Source: Cellulomonas sp. KRMCY2 (GTDB lineage Bacteria; Actinomycetota; Actinomycetes; Actinomycetales; Cellulomonadaceae). From it: a stretch of DNA of 64,000 bases. How positions within the stretch are numbered: position 1 is the first letter of the stretch; each line of letters opens with the position of its first letter. This document shows, in pieces, positions 44,703 to 53,695 of this stretch. Location of the stretch: contig NZ_JAGF01000001.1 in assembly GCF_000526515.1 (NCBI RefSeq), positions 2,604,001 through 2,668,000 on the forward strand, in the 5' to 3' direction. The position numbers and the translations under genes were made by a program. The notes under the pieces are model-generated. The model was not told where the DNA came from and searched no databases. It saw only the letters and a list, made by a program, of their open reading frames with translations.

Positions 44703-45446
44703 GTGAAGATCGTCGCTTCGTACAGCGTCAAGGGCGGGGTCGGGAAGACCACCGCCGCCGTCAATCTCGCGTGGAGCGCGTCGCGGGAGCACCGGACGCT
44801 GCTGTGGGACCTCGACCCCCAGGGTGGCGCGACCTACCTGCTCCAGGTCAAGCCCAGGGTCAGGGGCGACGCGCACGACCTGGTCCGCGGCACGGCGGAC
44901 CTCGCCGACGTCGTGCGGAGCACCGCCGACAAGCGGCTCGACGTCATCCCGGCGCACGACTCCTACCGGGTCCTCGACCTCGAGCTCGACGCCACGAAGC
45001 GGCCCGAGCGGCAGCTGGCGAAGATGCTCGCGTCGCTGGCCAAGCGCTACGACGTCGTGATCCTCGACTGCCCACCGGGCATGTCCCTGCTCTCCGAGAG
45101 CATCCTGACGGCGGCGGACGTCGTGGTCGTGCCGCTGCTGCCGTCGCCGCTCTCGATGCGGTCGCTCGATCAGGTGACCGCCATGGTCGCCGCCATGAAG
45201 CGCCGGCGGCCGACGATCGTCGGCTTCCTGTCCATGGTCGATCGCCGCAAGACGATCCACCGCGACCTCGCGGAGCGGCTGCCCAGGGAGTCCGCGAACG
45301 TGCTGCCCGTGGTCGTCCCGGCCTCCGCGATGGTCGAGCGGATGGGCGTCGAACGGGCTCCCATCGCCACGTTCGCCCCGCGCAGCGTGCCGGCCCTGGC
45401 CTACGGCGCCCTGTGGGCGGGAGTCTCGGCGGCTCTCTCCCGCTGA
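44703..45446 (+). CDS. Orphan ParA/MinD-family ATPase
   Basis: A 247-residue ATPase of the ParA type. The deviant Walker A is VKGGVGKTT, followed by LLWDLDPQGGATYLL (switch I) and VVILDCPPGMSLLSES (Walker B). No ParB, centromere-like repeats or helicase lies nearby, so it is not an evident plasmid or chromosome partition pair; orphan ParAs often position protein assemblies. GTG 44703 follows GGGGGAGAC. Ends with an Ala-rich helix after a HRDLAERLPRESANVLP segment typical of the family. Confidence 0.83.
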   Translation: MKIVASYSVKGGVGKTTAAVNLAWSASREHRTLLWDLDPQGGATYLLQVKPRVRGDAHDLVRGTADLADVVRSTADKRLDVIPAHDSYRVLDLELDATKRPERQLAKMLASLAKRYDVVILDCPPGMSLLSESILTAADVVVVPLLPSPLSMRSLDQVTAMVAAMKRRRPTIVGFLSMVDRRKTIHRDLAERLPRESANVLPVVVPASAMVERMGVERAPIATFAPRSVPALAYGALWAGVSAALSR

Positions 45447-45593
45447 GCGGCCGCGCTCCGCGTCTGACCGGCGATCGGAACTGCGATCGGAACGGCGATC
45501 GGGACGGCGCGAGCCTCATCGCGGGACCGTGCAGGCCGATGGGAGACGTGTCGGGCCGGTGTGGCGCCGGCCACCCGACCTGAGGACGACGGC

Positions 45594-46439
45594 ATGCTGG
45601 GTTCGAGCGTCGCGGCAGCCGCCCTGGTCCTGCTCGTCTCCGTGGGAGCAGGGCCGATGCCCACGGGCGGGCACGGCGCTCCCACGACCACCGTCGTCGC
45701 GGTGGCAACCACCACCGGCGGCGGCACGATGGTGACCGTCACGGTGGCAGCGACCGACGGCACTGCCTCGGGAACGGTCACGCCCTCGGGAACGGTCACA
45801 CCCTCAGGAACGGTCACGGTGCGTGACGGCACCGCGACCGTCGCCGTGCTGCCGGTCGACCACGGCACGGCCCGGCTCACCACCACGTCGCTCGCCCCGG
45901 ACGTCGCCCACACACTGACGGCGCAGTTCGCCGGGGACGGCGCACATGCCGGCTCGACGTCGACGCCGGTGACGGTCGGGGCCTCCGCCGGGCGCCCCGG
46001 GCCCGACCCGACCGTCGTCACCGTCGTGATCCCCGTCGGTTCGTTGACGATCACCTCTGGAGCCGTCGACCGTGTCGAGCTGTCCGGTGCGGCCGGACCT
46101 CGCCGTGCGTCCGCCACCGGTGCCACGCACGTCGTCGTGACCGACACCCGAGCCGGGAACCTGGGGTTCACGGTGTCGGTGTCCTCAGGCACGGGTGGCG
46201 GCACGGGGCAGCTCACCCTGACCGACGTGCGGGCGACTCAGGTCGAGGGGAACGGACTTGACGCTGCCGACGTGGTGACTCTCCGCGGGGGTCAGCCCCT
46301 CGTGCGCGGGCGGTGGGTCGGGGTCGCGACCTACCCCGGCGGGATCGGTACCGGCTCGGTCGGGGTGCGCGGGACGATCGCCGCCCCCGGACTGCCGCAC
46401 CGCAGCCGCGTGGTGCGCGTCGTCTGGACGGTGGTCTGA
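45594..46439 (+). CDS. Secreted protein with WxL-like C-terminal domain (third paralogue)
   Basis: A 281-residue exported protein: signal peptide to about residue 25, one Ig-like region with three SGTVTP-type repeats (45775-45825), then a C-terminal part that matches the WxL-like domain of the 28740 product. Shared marks are VVIPVGSLTIT, VVVTDTRAGNLGFTVSVSSG and a closing beta-strand with WTVV. It lies 11-17 kb from the main cluster with no DUF916 gene beside it. The ATG at 45594 has only GAGGACGACGGC before it. Confidence 0.65.
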   Translation: MLGSSVAAAALVLLVSVGAGPMPTGGHGAPTTTVVAVATTTGGGTMVTVTVAATDGTASGTVTPSGTVTPSGTVTVRDGTATVAVLPVDHGTARLTTTSLAPDVAHTLTAQFAGDGAHAGSTSTPVTVGASAGRPGPDPTVVTVVIPVGSLTITSGAVDRVELSGAAGPRRASATGATHVVVTDTRAGNLGFTVSVSSGTGGGTGQLTLTDVRATQVEGNGLDAADVVTLRGGQPLVRGRWVGVATYPGGIGTGSVGVRGTIAAPGLPHRSRVVRVVWTVV

Positions 46440-46483
46440 ACGGCCGGTCCCGGCGGACGCCGCGGCCGCCGAGCTCTGCGGGC

Positions 46484-47158
46484 TCAGCCCTCGAACCGGT
46501 AGCCGAGCCCCGGTTCGGTGATGAGGTACCGGGGACGCGACGGCTCCGGCTCGAGCTTGCGCCTCAGCTGGGCCAGGTAGACCCGCAGGTAGTTGGTCTC
46601 CCGCTCGTAGTGCGGTCCCCAGACGTCCCGCAGGAGCTGCTGCTGGGTGATCAGCTTGCCGGGGTTGCGCACCAGGATCTCCAGCAGGTGCCACTCGGTG
46701 GGGGTCAGGCGCACGGGTGAGCCGGCGCGCTCGACCCGACGGGCCGCGAGGTCGACGGTGAAGTCGGCGGTGCGGACGACGGGCGCGGTGAGGTCGGGTG
46801 CGGCCCGGCGCAGACCCGCTCGGATCCGGGCGAGCAGCTCGTCCATGCCGAACGGCTTGGTCATGTAGTCGTCCGCGCCGGCATCCAGGGCATCGACCTT
46901 CGCCGACTGGGTGTCCCGCGCGGACAGGACGATGATCGGGACGTTGGTCCACCCCCGCAGGCCCTGGACGACCTCGACACCGTCGATGTCGGGTAGGCCG
47001 AGATCCAGGACCACCGTGTCCGGAAGGAAGGTGCTCGCCTGCCGGAGCGCTTCGCGCCCGTCGGAAGCCGTCCGGACGTCGAAGTGCCGGGCGCGAAGGT
47101 TGATCGACAGGGCCCGGAGAAGGCTCGGGTCGTCGTCGACGACGAGGATCTTGGTCAT
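46484..47158 (-). CDS. kdpE: OmpR-type response regulator KdpE
   Basis: A 224-residue response regulator. The receiver domain (about 1-120) has the acidic pocket VVDDDP, the phospho-acceptor in DLGLPDIDG and the switch lysine in KPFGMDE. The winged-helix domain (about 130-222) has LTPTEWHLLEILVRNPGKLITQ, YLRVYLAQLRRKLE and GYRFEG. It overlaps the KdpD stop as ATGA. It should control potassium-uptake genes; no kdpFABC is in the window, but a KimA-like importer heads the operon. Confidence 0.9.
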   Translation of the reverse strand: MTKILVVDDDPSLLRALSINLRARHFDVRTASDGREALRQASTFLPDTVVLDLGLPDIDGVEVVQGLRGWTNVPIIVLSARDTQSAKVDALDAGADDYMTKPFGMDELLARIRAGLRRAAPDLTAPVVRTADFTVDLAARRVERAGSPVRLTPTEWHLLEILVRNPGKLITQQQLLRDVWGPHYERETNYLRVYLAQLRRKLEPEPSRPRYLITEPGLGYRFEG

Positions 47159-48579
47159 GGTGCGACCTGGATGGTGAGCGTCATCGTCAGGCCGCCGCCG
47201 GGCGTGTGCGACGGTGCCACGTCGACGTCCATCGCCTCGCAGAAGCCCTTGACGATGGCCAGGCCCAGGCCGGTCCCCGACCCCCTGCTGCGATCGCCCA
47301 ACCGCTGGAAGGGCTCGAACATCGTCGGCCAGGTGTCCTGCGGCACGCCGGACCCGTGGTCGGCGACGGCGAGGACGACCTGCGGACCGACGAGCCGCGC
47401 GGTCACGGCCACCGGACGATCGGACGTGCTGTGCCGGCGGGCGTTGTCCACCAGGTTGGCCACGACGCGTTCCAGGAGCCCCGGGTCGGCGCACACCAGG
47501 GGCAGGTCGTCGGGGATGTCCATGTGGACGAGCTCACCGGGTGCGTCCAGCAACGCCCTCGAGACCACCTCGTCGATCGCGACCGGGACGGGCTGCGCCG
47601 TGATGCCGCCGGCCTGCAGGCGACTCATGTCCAGCAGGTTCGCGACCAGGTCGGTCAGGCGGTCGGCGGAGTCCTCGATGGTCGCCAGGAGCTGGTCGTG
47701 CTCGGTCTCCGACCAGGAGACGTCGTCCTGCCGCAGCCCGCTGACAGCCGCCTTGATGCCGGCGAGCGGGGTGCGCAGGTCGTGGCCGACGGCAGCGAGC
47801 AGCGCGGACCGCACCCGGTCGGTCTCGGCCAGCTCCGTGGCCTGGGCAGTCAGCGCCTGGCTCTCCCACGCCCGGGCTGCCGCCGCGGCCAGGCGCTCGA
47901 GCACGCGACGGTCCTCGGCGAACAGGCTGGGGCCCTGGGCAACGAGCTCCAGCTCGGGGCCGGCGGCGATCCGCAGGGCCGTGGGGACCTCGTCGGCATC
48001 CCCGACGCGCGCCAGGACGGTACCTCCACCAGGGGCAGCGGGGTGCTGGACCAGGGCAGCCGACGTCATGCCGAACGTCGTGCGGACGTGCTCCAGGACC
48101 TGCATCAGGCTGACCTGTGAGGCCGGCTGCCTGGCGAACCGGGACAGCAGGTCGGCCTCGAGCTCGAGCCGCCCGGCCCGCGCCCGGACCCGCGCCGCGA
48201 GCTCGACCGTCAGGCTCACGATGAGGGCCACGACGGCGAAGACCACCAGCTCCACGACGCTGTCCCGGCTCTCGACGGCCAGGGTGTGGAAGGGCGGCGT
48301 GAAGAACCAGTTGGCGGCGAACAGCGATCCCACCACGGCCAGTGCGCTCGGCCAGAGCCCACCGACCGCGGCCACGACGACGTCGGCCAACAGGTAGAGC
48401 AGCAGGATGCTGCCCAGTCCGAGGTCGTCGCCGACGATCGTGAGCAGCACCGTCATGGCCGGCACGCCGACGATGGCGATCGCCAGGCCGGTGGATCGTC
48501 GAGCCCGGGAGAGCCCGCTGGCGAGGTGCGTCAGCGCAGGCCGCTCCGGGCTGCTCGTGCTCACCTCGACGTCGGCCAC
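47155..48579 (-). CDS. kdpD: Short KdpD-type sensor histidine kinase (DUF4118)
   Basis: About 474 residues from GTG 48579, four bases after the KimA-like stop; ATG 48636 would overlap that gene by 53 bases. It starts directly with the four-helix DUF4118 membrane domain (LGSILLLYLLADVVVAAVGGLWPS, NWFFTPPFHTL), followed by a GAF-like region, the phospho-histidine box AAVGHDLRTPLAGIK and ATP-binding N/G boxes (LVDNARRHS, GTGLGLAIVKG). The large N-terminal KdpD and USP domains of E. coli KdpD are absent. Potassium or turgor sensing through the membrane part is likely. Confidence 0.85.
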   Translation of the reverse strand: MADVEVSTSSPERPALTHLASGLSRARRSTGLAIAIVGVPAMTVLLTIVGDDLGLGSILLLYLLADVVVAAVGGLWPSALAVVGSLFAANWFFTPPFHTLAVESRDSVVELVVFAVVALIVSLTVELAARVRARAGRLELEADLLSRFARQPASQVSLMQVLEHVRTTFGMTSAALVQHPAAPGGGTVLARVGDADEVPTALRIAAGPELELVAQGPSLFAEDRRVLERLAAAAARAWESQALTAQATELAETDRVRSALLAAVGHDLRTPLAGIKAAVSGLRQDDVSWSETEHDQLLATIEDSADRLTDLVANLLDMSRLQAGGITAQPVPVAIDEVVSRALLDAPGELVHMDIPDDLPLVCADPGLLERVVANLVDNARRHSTSDRPVAVTARLVGPQVVLAVADHGSGVPQDTWPTMFEPFQRLGDRSRGSGTGLGLAIVKGFCEAMDVDVAPSHTPGGGLTMTLTIQVAP

Positions 48580-48583
48580 GGGC

Positions 48584-50596
48584 TCAGAGTGGCACGTCCG
48601 ACCGTTCTGCAGCGGCCTCGACGGGAACGGGTGCATCCGGGTGGTGCGGGGCGTCCAGCCCGAAGCGCCACGGGACGCTCGTGACCATGACGCCGGTCTG
48701 GAACAGCAGGCGCGCCTTGAGCCGCAGCGCGCTCTGGTTGTGCAGCAGGTGCTCCCACCAGTGCTCGACCACGTACTCGGGGATGAACACGGCGACCACG
48801 TCGCGCGGACCGTGGGTCCGGATGTCGGCGATGAAGTCGAGTGCGGGTCGGGTGATGTCGCGGTACGGCGAGTCGAGGACGGTCAGGGCGACCGGGACGT
48901 CCCGGGCCTCCCACTCGGCCATCAGGTGCTCGGTCTCCTCGACGTTCGTCCGCACGGTCAGGGCCACGAGCGTGGCCGGCCGGGTCGCACGGGCGAACGC
49001 CAGGGCGCGCAGGGCCGGGGCGTTGAGGCGCGAGATCAGGACGACGGCGTGGATCCGGCTGGGCAGCGGCACGCCCTCCGCCCGCGGGACCAGCTCGCGG
49101 TCGACCCGGTCGTAGTGGCGGTGGATGCCCTGCATGAGCAGGTACAGCAGCGGCATGGCCACGACGACCAGGTAGGCGCCGTGGGTGAACTTGGTGGCCA
49201 GGACGATGACCAGCACGGCGGCCGTGATCGCAGCGCCCAGACCGTTGACCAGACGAGCTCGGCGCAGCCGCCCCAGGTGCCTGGACTCGGCCCGCCGCAG
49301 CACGTCCGTCCAGTGCCGCACCATGCCCGCCTGGCTGAGGGTGAACGAGACGAAGACGCCGAGGATGTACAGCTGGATCAGGCGGGTCGGGCTCGCGTCG
49401 AAGGCGATCAGGAGCATCGCGGCGAACGCGGCCAGGATCACGATGCCGTTGCTGAACACCAGGCGGTCCCCCCGGCGGGCCATCTGGCGCGGCATGAAGC
49501 CGTCCTTGCCCAGGATCGAGGCCAGGATGGGGAAGCCGTTGAATGCCGTGTTTGCCGCCAGGACGAGGATCAACGTGGTGAACCCCTGGACCGCGTAGAA
49601 GCCGAGGCTCTGCGAGCCGAAGACGGATCCGGCGATCTGGGCGATCACCGTCCGCTGGGCGTACCCGTCGGGTGCGCCGACCAGGTTCGCGGGGTCCTCC
49701 GCGACGTGCACCTGCGAGATGAGCGCCAGGGCGGTCAGACCCGCGAACATGGCAACCGTCAGCACCGCCATGATCGACAGGGTGGAGGCGGCGTTCCGGC
49801 TCTTGGGCGGCCGGAAGTTGGGCACGCCGTTGCTCACGGCCTCGACACCGGTCAGCGCGGTGCATCCTGAAGCGAACGCGCGCAGGACGACGGCGACCAG
49901 CAGCAGGCCGCCCAGGGGCGCGCCGGTGGTGGCGATCGACAGGTCCGCGGACTCCGCCACCGGTGGCGCGCCGGCCGCCGTGCGCCACAGGCCGATGCCA
50001 AGCATGAGGAACACCGCGACGACGAACCCGTACGTCGGCACCGCGAAGGCCCTGCCCGACTCCCGCAGACCGCGCAGGTTCGCCACGGCGAGCACGCCGA
50101 CCAGGCCGACCGACACCGGGACGGTGTGCGGTGCCAGCGCGGGGACTGCCGAGACGAGGTTCGACACCCCGGCTGCCACGGAGACCGCCACGGTCAGCAC
50201 GTAGTCGATGAGCAGCGCTGCGGCCGCGATGAGGGCGGCGTTCTGCCCGAGGTTCGCCCGGCTGACCGCATACGCCCCGCCGCCGCCGGGGTACGCGTGA
50301 CAGGTCTGCCGGTACGAGATGACCACGACGAGGAGCAGGACGATCACCGCAGCGGCCACCCAGGGCGCCAGGTGCAGCAGCGAGAGCCCGCCGACGGACA
50401 GGACGAGCAGGATCTCCTCGGTGGCGTAGGCGTTGGAGGACAGCGGGTCCGAGCAGAACACCGGCAGGGCGAGGAACTTGGGCAGCAGGGTGTCACCGAG
50501 CCGCTCCGAGCTCAGTGGACGTCCCACGAGCAGGCGTTTCGGCAGACTGACGGCGTGGGTCACACCGCCATCGAAGTCCCGGTGCGACGTGGCCAC
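48584..50596 (-). CDS. KimA-like potassium importer (KUP/APC superfamily)
   Basis: A 670-residue membrane protein with about 12 helices and a cytosolic C-terminal domain of about 190 residues. Its first third follows the Bacillus KimA pattern closely: RLLVGRPLSSERLGD, FCSDPLSSNAYATEEI, ISYRQTCHAYPGGGGAY, LIDYVLTVAVSVAAG and ANLRGLRESG. Many such genes are labelled APC amino-acid permease, but location in front of kdpD-kdpE supports potassium. GTG 50596 is the listed start; a later GTG gives a shorter N-terminus. There is no space upstream for a ydaO-type riboswitch. Confidence 0.82.
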   Translation of the reverse strand: MATSHRDFDGGVTHAVSLPKRLLVGRPLSSERLGDTLLPKFLALPVFCSDPLSSNAYATEEILLVLSVGGLSLLHLAPWVAAAVIVLLLVVVISYRQTCHAYPGGGGAYAVSRANLGQNAALIAAAALLIDYVLTVAVSVAAGVSNLVSAVPALAPHTVPVSVGLVGVLAVANLRGLRESGRAFAVPTYGFVVAVFLMLGIGLWRTAAGAPPVAESADLSIATTGAPLGGLLLVAVVLRAFASGCTALTGVEAVSNGVPNFRPPKSRNAASTLSIMAVLTVAMFAGLTALALISQVHVAEDPANLVGAPDGYAQRTVIAQIAGSVFGSQSLGFYAVQGFTTLILVLAANTAFNGFPILASILGKDGFMPRQMARRGDRLVFSNGIVILAAFAAMLLIAFDASPTRLIQLYILGVFVSFTLSQAGMVRHWTDVLRRAESRHLGRLRRARLVNGLGAAITAAVLVIVLATKFTHGAYLVVVAMPLLYLLMQGIHRHYDRVDRELVPRAEGVPLPSRIHAVVLISRLNAPALRALAFARATRPATLVALTVRTNVEETEHLMAEWEARDVPVALTVLDSPYRDITRPALDFIADIRTHGPRDVVAVFIPEYVVEHWWEHLLHNQSALRLKARLLFQTGVMVTSVPWRFGLDAPHHPDAPVPVEAAAERSDVPL

Positions 50597-50657
50597 CGAC
50601 CGTCTTGACGCGTCCTTGACGCCGACGCCACCGATCTTGACGCGGATCCCCGCCGGG

Positions 50658-51656
50658 TCAGTCGCGGTGCGTGGGTGCGTCCTCCGGGAGCTCGGCGAGG
50701 TCGAGCGCGTCGACCGCCAGGTCGCGGCCGAGCCGGATCATGTCGGCGGCCAGATGGAAGTCCAGCGTGCCGCACGCGTCGACCGGCGCGGTGATCAGCA
50801 CGTCGGGCGGGTTGCTGGCGAGCCGGTACCTCGTCAGGAGGTTCTGCATGGCTTCGATCGAGAGGTTCACGACGTCGATCGTCCGCAACCCGGGCGGGAG
50901 GGCCTCGGCCACGTCCACGGTCTCCAGCTGCAACGAGGCCTCGGGTGACGCGCTGTGCCCGGGGATCCGATGGCTCGCCGTGAACCGCGGCAGGTCGATC
51001 TCGCGCACCTGGTCGACGGTCCGCCGGAGCCGGTCCAGCAGCTCCTCGGCAGGGCGGAGCACCACGGACTCGTGCGCGGGACGTCGCCCCGGTCCGCCCG
51101 TCCGGTCGCCCCCGAGCGAGACCGCCACGGTGATGTCGGCGCGAGCCGCCGTGATGGCCGCCACCGGGACCGGGTTCATCAGTCCGCCGTCGGCGAGCAG
51201 GTGACCGTCGACCATCACCGGCGTCATGACGCCCGGCAGGGCGATGGACGCCCGGATGGCCGTCTCGACGGGCCCTTGCTGGAACCACACCTCCTTGCTC
51301 GCGTGGAGGTCGGTGGCCACCGCGGTGAACGGGATGCGCAGGTCCTCGATCAACGCGCCGCCCAGCAGCTCGCTGACGCGGGCCAGGATCTTCTCGCCGC
51401 GGAAGGCACCCGGTGCCTTGAGCGACGGGTCCAGCAGGCGCAGGACGTCCCGCTGGGTCAGGGTGCGCGACCAGTCGGCGAACGCGCCGAGCCGACCGGC
51501 CGCGTGGAGACCACCCACGAGGGCGCCCATCGACGAGCCGGCCAGACACACGATCTCGTAGCCGCGCTCTTCGAGGACCTCGATGACGCCGATGTGGGCG
51601 TAGCCGCGGGCTCCTCCGCTGCCGAGCGCGAGCGCGACGCGGGTCGGGCGTGTCAT
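50658..51656 (-). CDS. Patatin-like phospholipase (RssA/YchK type)
   Basis: A 332-residue cytosolic patatin. The oxyanion loop ALGSGGARGYAHIG, the nucleophile elbow AGSSMG and the dyad aspartate in ADGGLMNPVP are all intact, so lipase or esterase activity is likely. The C-terminal 90 residues form an extra helical region, DVLITAPVDACGTLDFH. I start at ATG 51656, directly before TRPTRVALALGSGG; the open frame to 51713 reads as leader. It lies 61 bases upstream of the importer gene and may share its transcript. Confidence 0.87.
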   Translation of the reverse strand: MTRPTRVALALGSGGARGYAHIGVIEVLEERGYEIVCLAGSSMGALVGGLHAAGRLGAFADWSRTLTQRDVLRLLDPSLKAPGAFRGEKILARVSELLGGALIEDLRIPFTAVATDLHASKEVWFQQGPVETAIRASIALPGVMTPVMVDGHLLADGGLMNPVPVAAITAARADITVAVSLGGDRTGGPGRRPAHESVVLRPAEELLDRLRRTVDQVREIDLPRFTASHRIPGHSASPEASLQLETVDVAEALPPGLRTIDVVNLSIEAMQNLLTRYRLASNPPDVLITAPVDACGTLDFHLAADMIRLGRDLAVDALDLAELPEDAPTHRD

Positions 51657-51774
51657 GCCGTCGATCCTAGGTCGCCACCGGTGCAGATCGTGGGGGCTTG
51701 GCCCCTGCCGCACGGAGGGTCCTCCGCGCTAGCCTCAGCACGACTCGATCATCCGACACTCTGGGCGGTGTGTG

Positions 51775-53082
51775 ATGGGCGTCAACCGAGGATCCCGCAG
51801 GCGCGAGGCAGTAGGGCCGGCGCAGCCGGCAGCTGTCGACGGCTCACCACCTCCCGAATCGGCGGTCCTTGCGGCTGCGCCGGTTCCTGACGCCGTGGTG
51901 GTTCCTGGGGCTGCGCCGGTACCCGGGCCTCCGGCGGTCCCCGGCGCTGCCGTGGCGCCGGCCCCGGACTCCGGCGGCCCGGCTCCCGCCGGCACCGCCC
52001 CGGTCGCGAGCACCGACACCCCGACCCAGGCCAGCGCAGCCGTCACCCAGGGCAGTCGGTACGTCGTCGGCTTCTTCGTGCTCATCGCCGTGGTCGGGCT
52101 GATCTCTGCGCTCCTGGCCGCCGCACGGGGCCAGAACGCCGGCCGGGAGTGGGCCCTGTTCTTCGCGTTCGCCGTCGTCGCCGCGGGGCTCGGTCTGACC
52201 CATGTGCTCGGTGGCGCCGAGAGGTACGGGATCTTCCGCCCGCTGATCGGCGCCGACAACCGCTTCTCCACGTCCAAGACGCAGGCCGGCCTGTGGACGG
52301 TCCTCGTCGTGACCGGCTTCGCGTGGCTGCTGGGCGTGGCGACCTTCGCCGGGGCGGACCTCGCGATGCTGATGCCCGAGGACCGGTGGGACGCCTACCT
52401 GATCCTGCTCGGCGGCCCGTTCGCGGCCGCAGTCCTGGCCAAGGGCATCGTCGAGTGGAAGGTCGAGAACGGCACCCTGCAGAAGACCAGCCCGGCCCAG
52501 ACCACCGTGTCCCAGATCGCCACCGACGACAAGGGCAGCGCCGACCTCGTCGACTCCCAGTACCTGCTGTTCAACGTCGTCGCGATGGGCTACTTCGTGG
52601 TCCGGCTGACCGTCGACGGCGTCCTGCCCGAGATGCCCTCGTCCCTGCTCGCCCTGACTGGGCTGACGGCGGCGACGTTCGTCGCGAACAAGGCGGCGCA
52701 ACGCAACCGGCCGACGATCACGTCCGTCTCGCCGAAGACGCCGGCTCGAGGGGAGACCGTCACCATCTTCGGGACGAACTTCGACCCGACCGGCCCGGCG
52801 ACCCGACCCGACCCGAACACCCCGCCTCCCCAGGCCGACTCGACCGACGTCCGATGGGTCACGGTGACCCTCGACGGCTACACTCGTGCGATCGACGTCC
52901 CCCCGGCCGACTACTCCGACACGCAGGTCTCGTTCCTGGTGCCGTCGTCGGCGGAGCTGGGGAAGCGGGCCGTCTTCGTCACGTCGACCGCCGGTGTCCA
53001 GACGCAGCAGGCCACGATCGAGATCAAGGAGGCGAAGTCCGCGTCGGACCCGGCAGTGGACGGCTCGGCGCTCGCCCGCTGA
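51775..53082 (+). CDS. Membrane protein with C-terminal IPT/TIG domain
   Basis: A 435-residue protein. The first 90 residues are Pro/Ala/Gly-rich low complexity. Four or five hydrophobic helices follow (VVGFFVLIAVVGLISALLAA, a FFAFAVVAAGLGLTHVL pair, LWTVLVVTGFAWLLGVATF and another near 260-300). The last 120 residues form an IPT/TIG Ig-like domain: PTITSVSPKTPARGETVTIFG, GTNFD, VPSSAELGKRAVFVTS. The GTG at 51772 just before the ATG is an alternative start. I know no function. Confidence 0.7.
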   Translation: MGVNRGSRRREAVGPAQPAAVDGSPPPESAVLAAAPVPDAVVVPGAAPVPGPPAVPGAAVAPAPDSGGPAPAGTAPVASTDTPTQASAAVTQGSRYVVGFFVLIAVVGLISALLAAARGQNAGREWALFFAFAVVAAGLGLTHVLGGAERYGIFRPLIGADNRFSTSKTQAGLWTVLVVTGFAWLLGVATFAGADLAMLMPEDRWDAYLILLGGPFAAAVLAKGIVEWKVENGTLQKTSPAQTTVSQIATDDKGSADLVDSQYLLFNVVAMGYFVVRLTVDGVLPEMPSSLLALTGLTAATFVANKAAQRNRPTITSVSPKTPARGETVTIFGTNFDPTGPATRPDPNTPPPQADSTDVRWVTVTLDGYTRAIDVPPADYSDTQVSFLVPSSAELGKRAVFVTSTAGVQTQQATIEIKEAKSASDPAVDGSALAR

Positions 53083-53182
53083 GGACGCGCGGAGACCGTC
53101 GACGCGGGGACCTTCGACCGATGGCGGTGCGCGGCCGCCCGGGTGGAAGATGCGGTGCACGGTTCCTCTCGGAGGTACCGAT

Positions 53183-53695
53183 ATGTCGACGCCGAGCATC
53201 GACCCGAAGCCGCGTTACGACCCCGGGTGTCCCTCGCCGCGTGCTTCGTCCGGTCGGCGACGCAGCGGAGCCACCGGCACCGCCGGTGCAGCCGGTGCGG
53301 GCAGCACGCCGGGCCGACCGATCGCGATCGGGGTCGACGTCGTCGACGTCCCCCGCTTCGCCCGGATGGTGGCCCTGCGCGGGCCGACGCTCGGTGGCAT
53401 GGTCTTCACGCCGCGCGAGCTCGAGACCTGCCGGGGGAGCCTGCCGCGGCTGGCCGTGCGGTTCGCCGCCAAGGAGGCCACGGCGAAGGCGCTCGGTCTC
53501 GGCATCGGACCGGTCGCCTGGCGGGAGGTCGAGACCCGGACACGTACCCGGGGGTGAGCCGGAGCTGGCCCTCGAGGGTGCGGCGCTCGCCGCGGCCCGG
53601 GTCCAGGGGCTCGACCGCTGGGCCGTGAGCCTGTCCCACGACGCCGCGCGCGCCGTCGCGGTCGTCGTCACACGGGAGAGGGGACGCTGTCGTGA
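53183..53695 (+). pseudogene. acpS: Frameshifted holo-ACP synthase (acpS)
   Basis: ATG 53183 follows GGAGG by seven bases. The first frame gives AcpS features: IGVDVVDVPRFARM with the metal Asp, VFTPRELETCRGSLPRLAVRFAAKEATAKALG with the catalytic Glu, then WREVE, and stops early at 53555-53557. The missing end, [31 protein letters not shown] and AVAVVV, continues one frame over right after a run of five G (53550-53554). One fewer G restores most of the protein. The original frame meets TGA at 53693-53695, overlapping the next gene as GTGA. Real mutation or sequencing error cannot be told apart here. Confidence 0.7.

Noticed and set aside
48584-50596. Plain APC amino-acid permease annotation
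   Set aside because: The N-terminal motifs fit KimA better, and the kdpDE neighbours support potassium, although transport specificity is unproven.
50597-50657. c-di-AMP (ydaO/kimA) riboswitch before the KimA-like gene
   Set aside because: Only about 61 bases separate the genes, too short for the aptamer.
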